The notes below the pieces were generated by a model. The model searched no databases. It worked only from the letters and a program-made list of their open reading frames with translations, and had not been told where the DNA came from. This document shows, piece after piece, positions 36,737 through 48,700 of a stretch of DNA of 64,000 nt. The translations under genes and the position numbers were made by a program. Numbering within the stretch: the first letter of the stretch is position 1; the number at the start of each line of letters is the position of its first letter. Source of the stretch: Sternotherus odoratus (taxonomy: Eukaryota > Chordata > Testudines > Kinosternidae); assembly GCA_032164245.1 (NCBI GenBank), contig JAVMKO010000003.1:6210651-6274650 (forward strand). Direction: 5' to 3'.

Positions 36737-36791
36737 ATGCTGTTCCTTACCCTCTGGCTTCTAACCGCCTTAATGAGAAGCACACATGCAG
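36737..36791 (+). CDS. PRSS55: PRSS55 exon 1 (signal peptide)
   Basis: ATG at 36737 starts a short, strongly hydrophobic leader; donor g|gtaggt at 36792. The exon ends one base into codon 19. Predicted signal peptidase cleavage after THA, just before Glu-Cys. Confidence 0.8.
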
Positions 36792-39700
36792 GTAGGTGGA
36801 TTAGAAACCCTGAGCACTGTCCTCTGTGGGAGTGTGGCTCTGCCCTCGTGTTAGAACTTCCTGTGCTTTGCACCAGTGTGAGTGAGCGGAGAATTAGGCA
36901 CCGCTTTGTGGATTGTCAGTCCATTAACATCATGACACTGGGGGAGGGGTAGCTCAGTGGTTTGAGCATTGGCCTGCTAAACCCAGGGTTGCAAATTCAA
37001 TCCTTGAGGGGGCCATTTAGGGATAGGGGGCAAAAATGGGATTCATCTTGCTTTGAGCAGGCAGTTGGACTAGATGATCTCCTGAGGTCCCTTCCAACTC
37101 TGAGATTCTCTGATCATTTTCTAGCCTCAGACAGAAACAGAATTTCAGCTGCTCGTGTGCAGTCTAGGACATCTGTGTTCACATCCCTAATATGTGCAAT
37201 AACTGAGCAATTTTCATCAGCATGAGACAGCAAAGTAACTTTATAGCATTTGAAGACAACTCACTTGTGTGTGGGGGGGGGAGGGAGTTCAGGGTGCTTT
37301 TTAAACTGTGTAATCGTATCTATTGTGGTGAGTTACTTTAACCACTTACTCCCCTCAAGGTGAGAGTTTACATTAGGTTAATGTGTGAGCATTCACCCCC
37401 AAGAATGATTGCAGAAGAGAGGTTATCGGCAGAAGGGGGACCCCGTAGGGCACAACCAGGACAACACCGTTCTCTTTTATTAGCCAGCCGAACAGCAATA
37501 CAGGCACTGCAGGCCAGTAAAGAAGTGAGAGGCCAATATACAATGCGTAGTATTGGCAGTATTCACACCATGCCTTGCGGAAAAACCTGAAGTGTTAGCC
37601 TCCTCCTCCTCCTCCTCCCCATCATCATCCTCACCAAAGCATGTAGGCTGGGTGTTGCAGGGTGCGTATCTCGTAGCCAGTAGAAACGAGGCTGACACAC
37701 GGATGGCTAGATGGAAAGTGGTGAGTTTATTGAAGGGAGCGGCATTACCGTGCTGGGGGCCCCAGTCAGCACTGCCGCAATACAGGAGATCTGACACACC
37801 CAGGCGATGTCCAGAGAAGAAGCCCAACCCATAAGGGTGTGTCAGCACAGATATACCCATGCTCATTTGCATCTCATACATACTCATATCTCATGAATAG
37901 CAAGCAGCAAGCTAATTGGTTGATTACACGCTGTTTAGCACTTGTTGATTACACGCTGTCCTGCCTCAGTTTCCCCATCTAGTTTCCCATGCATTCATTC
38001 TCACGCAGACGGGGTAAACACTCACACAACTGGGAAACTGTTCCCAAACACACAACAAGATAACAGAAACAAGGCCATTCTCAAACTGATAACACCATTA
38101 CGCCCTCTCCTGGAGTTGACTCAGAAGCGTAACTACGCCCCCTACTGGTTGCCGTCACAATAATCTTCCGGTTACTACACTGGGACCCAGCTTTTATAAT
38201 GGGTTACGCTGACCCTTGGGTGACCAGATAGAAAGTGTGAAAAATCAGGAAGGCGGTGGGGAGAAATAGGCACCTATATATATTTTTAAAAGCCCCAAAT
38301 ATTGGGACTGTCCCTTTAAAATTGGGACAGCTGGTCACCTTAGCTGACACCCACTGGGGTTCATGGCTTTTAGTGAAGGTTTTTAATTCCCTTTGCTTAT
38401 TTGAACCTCCACATCTCACTACTTTTGGGTGCCCCGTTTTTCATAGGCTTACTTGGTGGTTCACTTTAAACTCACTAACATTTACATCTCCTTATGATCA
38501 CTGTAACATTTCACCGCAGCTATCAGCGGTCATCTTGTATGGTCTGCTGATCTCTTGCAGCCATCGCTACCCAAACTCAGCAGTTATTTTCAAAATAGCA
38601 GCATATCCCAAACATCCACACAAGCTCAGCAAGGTTATTATTAACTTATTTATGCTCGTTTATCTTTAAAATAGAACTAATTTATCCTAAGGCCTAATTT
38701 GGCTATGCTAAATGCTTTACAAGCCTGAGGTCTGTAGGCCCTATGCAACATACTTGTATTTCACCTCTATATCCTAACTATACTTGATCTCTTTTTATTC
38801 TTGACTACATATGTCTTATTATTTATATTTTGTTAGCATCGCAGAGTGCCAGCCATGAACCAAGGAACCCATTGTTCTAGGTGCTGTACTAATATAGAAC
38901 AAAAAGACAGTCCCTGCCCCAAAGAGGTTACAGTCTTATTAATTATATTTGCTGCTTGCTTCTTAACCTCATAGATTTCACATGTATCTTCATTTTCATG
39001 CCAGCTGGGTTAACTGGAACAATGTTTTAATATAACTAAATGGTAGGTAATACACTGGACCCTCTCTACAACCTGGCTTGCTATAGCGCAGATTCGCCTA
39101 TAGCGCGGTAGCAGCGATGGATCCCAAATTTAATTATTTAAATTGGGATCCATGGCAACACGGTCCCTGCACTACTACAGTACTGTGAATGGATCCCAAA
39201 CCCCGCATTCTAGCAAGGGTCCAGTGTACCTGTAGGAACCAAGGCTATTGGTCCCACAGGATGGAGGAATGTATTTTGGAAGCTAGTGACTCAGAAGAGG
39301 ATTTAGGGATCATGGTCTATAATCAGCTGAACATGAGCTCCTAGTATGAAGCAGTGAGGAAGAGAGCAAATGCAAATCCTGTGATGTAGTTGCGGGGGAA
39401 TACCAAGCAGAAATAGGGACGTAGCATTACCACTGTCTATAGCATTAGTGAGACCACTACTGGAATACTGTGTCCATTTCTGACATCTGTACTTTAAAAT
39501 ATAATGTCGATAAACTGGAAAGGATTCAGGGGAAAAAAGCAACTAGAATGAGTCAAGTTCTGGACATCCTGCCTTACAGTGATAAAATAGACTGAGTTTA
39601 TTTAGTGTATCAGAGATTAGATTGAGGAGATTTAATCCAGGTTTGTAAGTGCCTACGTGAGGGGGGAAATCCGATAGGTCCCAAACAAAGGCGCATGGTC

Positions 39701-42700
39701 CAATGGATGGGAAGTTGCAGCTAGACAAAGTCAGATTGGAAATAAGGGGCACATTTTAATTGAGAGTCGTTAACCATCAGCGCAATTTGCAGAGGGAGGT
39801 GCTGGTGTCCCTCATGTGAATCTGTAAATCAAGACTGGATGTACTGCTAAGAGATCTGCTCAATCTCAGCCACAAGCGTAGGCTCGATGCAGGATTCTGC
39901 TGGGTGAAATCATATGGCCAGTGTTATGCAGATGAGAGTGGATAATCCTAGAGGTCCCTTCTTTGGCCTTAAAATCTGTTTGTCTGTGAATCCCATGTTG
40001 TACTCATCTTTCTGCTCACATGGCATCTAAGACTCCAAGAATTTCAGATCCAAACACCTCCTAACTTTGCAGGCATTCAAAATGTAAACCTGGATTTAAA
40101 AATTGCAAATATCCTGTGACTTTATAAAAGCTGAACCAAACCCCAGGATCCAAATCCCCCCTCCCACTGCTTGTAACTTGGGGGTGCTTGAAATCCCAAT
40201 CCAAAGGTTGTTTCTTGGGCCCATCTCTAAAGACACAAAGTGATTCTGTCCCCTTTGAGTTCAGTGTGTAACTGCTCAAAATAAACCCTGGACTTCATTG
40301 TCCTCTTACATGATGTAAGTCAGGAAAAACTCGACTGAGGCCAAGAGAGAGACAACCGTGTAGATCTGGTGTGAACATAGAACGGGGCCCCATGGCTGGT
40401 TGTATTTGTTTTGCAGAGTGATTTTAAGTGACCTGTATCCAGACACACACACACACACATGTAGTGCGCTGCCTTTTGTTTTTAGAATGTGGCCTCAGAC
40501 CCTCTTACAAACCATCCCTGCTGAAAGAGTCAACGACGGTAGAGGGCATGGGGGCCGGTGAGTCCCCCTGGCAAGTGAGCATCCAGACCCAAGAGAAGCA
40601 TTTTTGCAGCGGGTCGATTATAAGCAGCTGGTGGATTTTATCTGCGGCACATTGTTTCACAAATGAACTGTGAGTATTGGGGGGGGCTGGGGGAACGGGG
40701 GGACAGGGAATCCTTCTCATTGCATTGCCTCTCTGTCGTGTAGGGGCAACACCAGGCAGGGAGCAGTCCTCAAATAAGGAGAGTCGGCTGCATTAGCTAG
40801 GGACAGACAAGGAAATAAGTTTACACCACATAGAAGCTTTTCCTGCCTCCCGCCCCCTCCCGCCTTCAGCTCCGTGGTGTAGGGATGAGGAAGAGCCTTA
40901 ATCAAGCATGACACCTTTGCTACCCAGGCTGTAGCATCCTTACCTTCTGGCTGCTCTAAGAGGGCAACTATTATTAGGCCAGATTCACCCTTTCCTGCAA
41001 TGTATCAAGCGAGGTAATAATAACAGGACGGTGTAAATTACACCCCCTCCCTCCATCCAACGCAAGGGTCATTGCAGTGAGCACACTAGCCAGCAGGTGC
41101 CCACATTTAATTATTTAAATTGGGATCCATGGCAACGCGGTCCCCACGTTAACATGGTACCGTGCATGGATCCCAAACCCCGCATTCTAGCGAGGGTCTG
41201 GTGTACCTGTAGGAACCAAGGCTATCGGTCCCACAGGATGGAGGAATGTATTTTGGAAGCTAGGGACTCAGAAGCGGCATTAGCTTCCCCCACCGCAAGT
41301 CCCATCACCGTCCCTGTTAGGGGATCAGTGCTTCTCAATAGCCCTTTCTGCTTGTAAAGTCCCTTCCATCCGAGGATCTCAAAGCACTCCACAAGCCAAC
41401 TCTCATTCTCAGTTGACAGGTAGGGAAAGGGACATTCAGGAACCAGCCCAGGGTCATGCAGGAAATCAGTGGCACAGCTGCCTATAGAACTCCTTACTCC
41501 CAGCCCCCTGTTTTCACTATTAGCTCTGCTGTCTTCATGCAGCCTGCCTGGCTTCCACATGAGGTGCGCGATGTGCGGTGCTGGCAACAACTTTGCATGA
41601 AAATGAGGCCTCCTTCCCAATGGAAGTGCCTTTGCCCTTTGGTGAGAAATCCAGCATGGCTCTGCTCTTGCACCAACAAAAACCAAAACGATGGTGTTTC
41701 CTCCAACATGGCTCCTTTTCTGTGGAAAAAAGTGCAAATAACTGCACACAAATTAGGAGGATGCTAGGTCATGAGGACAGTGAGAGATAGTCCTTGCCCC
41801 AAAGTACCTCCGACCAGATGGACAAAACAAAGGGTAGGAGGGAAACAGCGGCTCAAAAAGGGTGTGCTCCTGGCCTAAGTTTATACAGCCAGTCAATAAA
41901 ACGGAGGGTCCAATGCTAACCTGGGACTTGGGAGACTGAGGTTTACTTCCCTTTTCGGCCACAACTTCCTCTGGGACCTTGAGTAAGTCACTAAATACCG
42001 GGTCCTGCTGTACTACAGTCAATGAGCACAAGACCTGCCTCTTAGTCATTCTGTGCCTTGTTTGCCCATCTGTGTACCGGGGACGTCAGCACGCCCTGTC
42101 CCCACCAGGGTGTCGTGAGGACAAATCTATTGCAGGTTGTGAGGCCCTCTGATACCATGGCGACGAGGGCCAGATGATACCCGTCCAGTGACACAGCCCG
42201 AAACATTAAGTTTAATCCTTGAGGGGACCATTTAGGGATATAAGGCAAAAATCTGTTGGATGATTTAGTTGGGGAGTGGTCTTCCTTTGAGCAGGGGGTT
42301 GGGCTAGATGATCGCCTGAGGTCCCTTCAAACCCTGATATTCTAGGATTTTGAGTAAAACTAGGCCCGTTTTCCAACAAGGGTGAATTACCCCCTTTCTC
42401 CACACGTACTCCCAAAGAAATCAGTCTGGCTCCTCCTGGAATAAGGTGCTGCTCCCTGTGAGTGAGGAAGGCAGAAACAAGCCTTTTGTGAGAACGGTTT
42501 CACAACGCTTCCCGCTCTAGCGATGAGGGTGGCTTTCCACTCATGGCCTTTGCGGCTATCCCACCCCTGCGATGTGCAGAGTGCTTTGAGCTCCCTCTCT
42601 GAAGGAGGGTCCCCTCCGCCCCCGCCACCTTTGCAGAAGGACTTTGCTCCCCTGGGTCACGCTTTGTCTCCCTGTCGTTACTAAGCCCCCCAGATCTTTA

Positions 42701-45700
42701 CGTAGCCTTTGGGGCCGTCGACCTGGAAAGCCACCAAGCGGAGAAGAAAAAGCTGGACAGGCTGATACTGCACGAGCGCTTCGACAGCGCGAACATGGAC
42801 AACGACGTAGCCTTGGTCCTGCTCGACTCGCCGATAGAGTTCAGTGAACAGAAAGTGCCCATCTGCTTGCCCTTCATTCGGGACCTTCAGACGTGGAAGG
42901 GCTGCTGGGTTGTCGGTTGGGGAGCCACAGTCCCAGGTACTGTACTGTGGAGGGGGGGCTTTTTGCCAAGGAAGTCTCTGTTCACTTACTTTAAAATAAC
43001 CCCCCTACTGCAAAACGGGAGCGGTGTACGTAGTCCAGGCGAGGAGCTGTGGCTTCAGCCAGCCTGCAGCTGCCATTCTTCTCAGCTGGGCATAGGGTGA
43101 CCAGATGTCCCGATTTTATAGGGACAATCCCGATTTTGGGGTCTTTTTCTTATATAGACTCCTATTACCCCCCAACCCCTGTCCCGATTTTTCACACTTG
43201 CTGTCTGGTCACCCTAGCTGGGCAAGGCCCAAACCAAATCTACCTGACCCAGGCAGCACCCCGGGCCCTGTGGGTTTGGAAGGGAGGCTGCGAAGGCAGC
43301 CTGCTCCCCCTGCTGCTGGAGATAGCACGGTAGGTGTGTCAGGAGGAGTGGGGGAGGGAGGCGATGAAGGTGAAAGCTGCTAGTTCCCCCAGCCTCACCC
43401 TTTCAAAGAGCAGCCCCCTCCTCAAATTAGTGGGGTGCTAGTCAGCCTCTGTGCAGCCTGGCTGGCGAAATGCTGAGTTAGCTGAGCTCCCGTACGGACT
43501 CTGAACTCCCGCTGGGGTCCATGAAGGAGGGGAAGTCACAATGCCCTAGGAGGCTCTCCCTTGACAACACCGGCGTAGGAAGCTTGCTGGGGCAGCACCA
43601 GGGAGGAAAGGTTTGTCTTGGAAGAAGCATTGTAGATGCTTCTGTGGACGGAAGGTACTTGCAGTGTTGTGATGAGGGCCATGTTAGTACCTGAAGCGAC
43701 CCAGGTTCCTCACTGCACAGGGACTCGCCTCTGTTCATCTCCTCTGTTCAGGGACTGTGGGGGCTGGATCACCCCCCCCCCCCATGCAAACTACGGTAGC
43801 TCTAGGGATGCCCTCAATTGTGCTCTGAGGCTTTCTGCAGCTCCCACTTGGACAGGTCTCCATCCTCACCCCACCTCCACTCCACCTCCAGCCGACCCCA
43901 TAAACAGCGCCCTGCACTGGGAGGTGGCACAGGGGTGGGGGTGTTCAGTGCCAAGAAGCATTCACTGGGGAGCCTTGTAGCCACTTTGCGTCTACTGGCC
44001 ACAGCGTAGCGCTGACCCCCTGCTCACCTCCCCCAGCAAAATTCTCTCCTCAGACCGGTTTGACATTGGGGTCACTCCATGGACTTCAGCTCTGATTTAC
44101 CCCAACGTCACTGAGAGCTGAATCAGACCCTTTCATCATACAGAATCCTCTGCAGAGGAAAACATCTGCCGGATCAAATTCAGGGCTACACACGTCCCCT
44201 TGGCAACACTGAGTTCACGTGTTGTGCGGGGAGGGGAGGAGGGAGCAACAGCCTGGGAGCCAAGTTTGGGCCCAGCTTTAACTTTATCCAGGTACTTTTG
44301 AGATCTCCCAGCATGCACTTGGGAAGAGCTAATTAGGAGGGGCACATGTCTTGTGCCCTGAGTGAGTCACTTACAGTTGACTTGCCTCCCGCTGTGGCAT
44401 CTTCAAAGGGCCTTTCTCTTGCTTTGCTCCTGATGGGTTCTGAAGGGGAACGTGGGTTAAAGGAATGTACTTTCCTTGTAGCCATGAATATTTCAGGCCT
44501 TTTCACGGCTCTGTGGGGATCTGCTGCATGCAAACACTTTCTGGTTTCTTTTTGAAAAGGGAAATGACCAGTTTGCTAACATGAATTTCAGGTCCCTTTG
44601 CCACTTAGTAAGAGAAAAAGGTGACGAGTCCTTCAAGGTCTTGGAGATGCCTGAAGGCACCAAAGAACAATTAGGGCAAGGGGTGAAAGTAAGGTGGCAC
44701 GGTCCCCAGCCCCACCCCTTCCGCCTGAGGGGCAGCTGCCCCCCGTACCGGTAAGAGGCAAATTTTACTTTCACCCCTGAGTAGGGCTGATGTCTAGACC
44801 TTGATCTTCTCTTGTTCAGAGAACATATTGACCATTCAGTTCACTTGGCTATTTTGTGATTCTCTGACCTGTCACTTAGCCCCATGATGAGTCCAACAAT
44901 AGGCTCTGGATGCTGAGCTGGGGCTTAGCGACCAGTCAAGAGCAATTCATTGCAGAACATCACAAAGAAGAAAAGAGGCTGCTGGCCCTTTAAGGGGCCC
45001 AAAAAGGCTCTCCGCCAAAGTCCAGAGTTGAACTGTGGCTTGTTTCAGCCAGGCCTCAAAATGGAGTCTACCGCTTACCACACCAGAATTTCCTCATGGC
45101 CCGTTCGCAGCCAGCCACAGGAATCTACCCAACCATCACCCAACTTTTCTGAGGTTCCATCATTCCCGTAGCTGGCCCAGGCCTGTTACTCTGGAGATCC
45201 CTAGTCTCAGAAAAGGCAGTTGTGGTTTTCTGTCAGATCAGAGGCAGAAGTTCAACTCCCTCCCTGCCAACATCCAGACAGCCTCAATAGACCCTGCCAC
45301 AGGGACATGCACTTCTTCCTGATCTTCTCAATTAGCCTCAGAGTCGTTAACAGTAATGAGCACTTCTAAAAGGTTGGCCTCAAACATCTCTGCAGAAGTA
45401 GATGGTTTAGGGTTTGTTTCTCCTTCATCCCTGTTTAACTCAAGTGCAATACAATCTGTTGTCTCTTATACTTAGCTTGTACGCTCTCGGGGCAGGGACA
45501 ATTTGTTCTGTATTTGTGCAGCCCCAGCACAATGCGGTCCCGGCCCATGACCGGGGCTCCAAGACATTACAAATAACTAAAGAAGAAGACAAAGAACAAG
45601 AAAGAGTCTTTGTGAAAGGTTCAGCATTTCTACCCTTTCCACCGAGTGCTGAGAAATCGCCTGTTCCAGGTCACTGGTCCTCCGAGAAGTCCTCCAACAA

Positions 45701-48700
45701 AAACGGAAAATTCCTAAGAAAAAAGCCAAGCAGAATTTGAAATTCACTCCTGCACTAAGAAGGCAAAGCACAAGTGCCCTTGGTTTGTGGTTTCACCCAA
45801 GAATCCCTGGATTGAATGGACAACAGAGAGCGAAATGCCATCTCCCCAGAGATCCTCAGGGCGGGGAAACCTTTGAAAGGGGGACTTGGGGAAGCTTGCA
45901 CTGCGGTCCCCCCTGTTTTATAATGAAAGGGTGAAATTCACACCTGAGGGGTTTACGGCTTGTGCTGTCTCCTCTGGACATGAGTGAATTTCACCCTACG
46001 GACCCCTGTGTTCACACCCTACACCAAGGGTGGGCAAACGTTTAGGCCCGAGGGCCACATCAGGGTTCTGAAACTATGGAGGGGCTGGGTAGGGAAAGCT
46101 GTGCCTTTCCAAACAGCCTGTCCCTGCTCCCTATCCGCCCCTCTCCCACTTCCCACCTCCGACTGCCCCCCTCAGAACTCCCCACCCATCCAACCGCCCC
46201 TGCTCCTTGTCCCCTGCGCTCCTCCTGGGACTCCACCCCCTATCCAATCTCCCCTGCTCCCTGTCCCGACTGCCCCAACCTCTATCCACACACCCCGCCC
46301 CCTGACAGGCCCCCCAGGACTCCCACACCTATCCACCCCCCCTTCCTGTCCCCCTGACTGCCCTTCCCCCCAAAACCTCCCTCCATCCAATCACTCCCTG
46401 ACATGCTGGTGATTAATATGACTGAAATGTACAGATTAGCACTATAGGAGGGATTATGAATACTCACTGATACTGTGTTTGAAAGTGTGGGGCCAAACCA
46501 AAGAAGGAGCGGTTCCCACTCAGACAGGAGGGGGGGGCAGCTATCATGCTGAGGGATGGGAAGCCCACATCATGGGAGGAATAGCATGAGGTCAGCTTCT
46601 TGGTGGTCACAGCAAGTTGAGCACACAGGAGAGCTTCCTGAAGCAAGGCGTTGAACTTTGGGATATATAAGGAAGGACCGAAGCCACCTTTAGCATCCAT
46701 CAAGAGAACAGAGAGCTCCTGCAGTCTGAGAACGATGGATCCTTCCCCCCAAGGGGGGAAGGGTTGAAGACTCTGGAACTGAATACAGGTGAGAAACCTG
46801 CTTCGGCAAAGATCGTTCAGCTAGGAAGACAAGGGAAGCCAGCGTTGTGTATTCTTGTGGAAGGTCCTGACTGAGGTAATGTCAGCCCTGGCTGGGAAGA
46901 AGGAAAATTGGTGGACGAAACCATCTGTATCTTCCTAGATCAAGATGTGGCCTTTAAGTGCTTATTTTCAAGCTTGTTTTCAATGCTTTATAACTTGATT
47001 CCTTTGTCTAGCATCACTTAACGTATTGTTAATAGATTTGTCTTATTTTACTACAAGGTAGAATCTCCTTCCTTAGAGGTTTTTAAGGTCAGGCTTGACA
47101 AAGCCCTGGCTGGGATGATTTAGCTGGGGATTTAGTTGGGGATTGATCCTGCTTTGAGCAGGGGGTTGGACTAGATGACCTCCAGAGGTCCCTTCCAACC
47201 CTAATAGTCTATGATTGTATGAAACCAGCTCAGTGTGGTGGTAAGGGAAAGGGTGTATTCACCCCAAATAAGTTAATAAGCGGTGACGTCCTTTCGTGTC
47301 TTTAAATAAACAAATGAACCATGTTATTTCCCTGAGCTGTCCAGGTGGAGGCTGGACATTGCAGAGCACAAGGTTCGGGGTAAATTCAGGACTGGGCCTG
47401 TGTTGAGGTCGCCTTGCTGGTTGTCACCGAGGCTGGCGGAAGCTAGAGTGGGGCTGTAGACAGGCTGCTGGGGTCAGAGTTGTCTACAGACACTCCGGGT
47501 GTGACCTGCCTGGCTAGGATCACCCCGGGCAGTGAGTTACAACAGTAAACCAGTGTGAAGGTTACAAGGCAGGTGGTAACACAACCCCTCTCTGATCTGG
47601 ATTGCACTCCTGCACATGAAACACACAAAGAGGGGACTTCACGCTCCAGGACTGTCCTGCTCCGCAGTTGCGCAGGGACCTCGCCTGTCTCTCTCCACTG
47701 GAGGTCAAGGAGGTTTGCGGTTGTCAGGAGCTCTAAATTCAGTAATTTGGCAGCTGAGTAACGTACTGGGCCAAACTCACTCTTCTTCTAAGTCGGTGGA
47801 CATCTGCTAGACGTTCATTTGCTCCCTGAATGTCCGTTCTGCTCCCTGTCTAGTTGGTACTTTAGGCCTTGCTCCATCGTCAGAGCAGGGCTAGCTAGAT
47901 ATCCCTTCCTTACGCTCAGTCTGTTAAAGGGCATAGAAGGGGCTGCTGGTCTTGGTGCTTGTCACCTCCAGTGACTGTACCTGCTCTGCGGGGCTGTGGT
48001 TGGAGACCCGCAGTCTAGCCGGACGGTCGTTGCTGTGACCTGACTCCAGCTATTTGAATTGCATTGTTTGAGATTGTTCCTTCACCACCCCTAACCTCTC
48101 CGCACACGCTCTATCTCCTCTCTTTCTCCGGCTAGGGGGCAAGACGAAATTAACCAAGAGGCTTAAGAAAACGGAGGTGACGCTGATCAGCAAGAAGCAG
48201 TGCGCCGAGTGGGTCCCGGAGCTGACAGAGAACATGCTGTGCGCTGGCTCCGTGGAAGGACGGAAGGACGCCTGCCAGGTAAAGTAAACAGGCGCCTGAC
48301 GTCAGCAGAAAGAAATCACAGCGGAAGCTGATTTGCTACGGTGAGGAACATTGATCCCTTCCGCAGCTCCCTGGGGTTGATAACGTTTCACTGCACGTGT
48401 TCAGGGCATGAAACTCCAAAGAGCACAGCCAAGGGACTGGCAGAATATCTCAGCGCCTAGTTAAAAGGGGATATTGAATAGGGCAGCCAGGGTGCAGGGC
48501 TCCTTGGGTGAGCAGGTGCTCGTGGTGCTGCGGAAACAGCCTGCTCAGCGCCACAGAGGATGCTACCCCTTGCATTGCTCTTAAGCAATCATCCACCTCT
48601 CACTCCGGGAGCAGAACTCATGGAGCTGTTTTCACCCTCCTCCGCTATAAAGACAGGCGGACTTGATGCCAGGTGTTGGAAGGGGCATGGACAACCAACA

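Larger units (their letters stand above)
36792..40485 (+). other. PRSS55 intron 1
   Basis: 3.7 kb, GT..AG. Holds a Cry-type SINE, a solo LTR, a GGGTGACC MITE, a Tigger-like MITE and CR1 sequence. 38345-38850 and 40000-40430 show nothing I recognise. Confidence 0.8.
40670..42685 (+). other. PRSS55 intron 2
   Basis: 2.0 kb, GTGAGT..AAG. Holds duplicated block B, two CORE-SINEs and a truncated Cry-type SINE; 41520-41900 and 42360-42680 show nothing recognised. Confidence 0.85.
42937..48135 (+). other. PRSS55 intron 3
   Basis: 5.2 kb, GTACTG..TAG. Besides listed repeats, 43220-44670, 44790-45460, 45600-46020, 46400-47055 and 47230-48130 contain nothing I can name. Confidence 0.85.

Noticed and set aside
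42694..42936. Alternative exon 3 acceptor 8 nt downstream
   Set aside because: It has a good CCCCCCAG context but puts exon 3 out of frame with exon 2; the AAG acceptor at 42685 joins exons 2 and 3 in frame and yields the conserved DLYVAFG segment.
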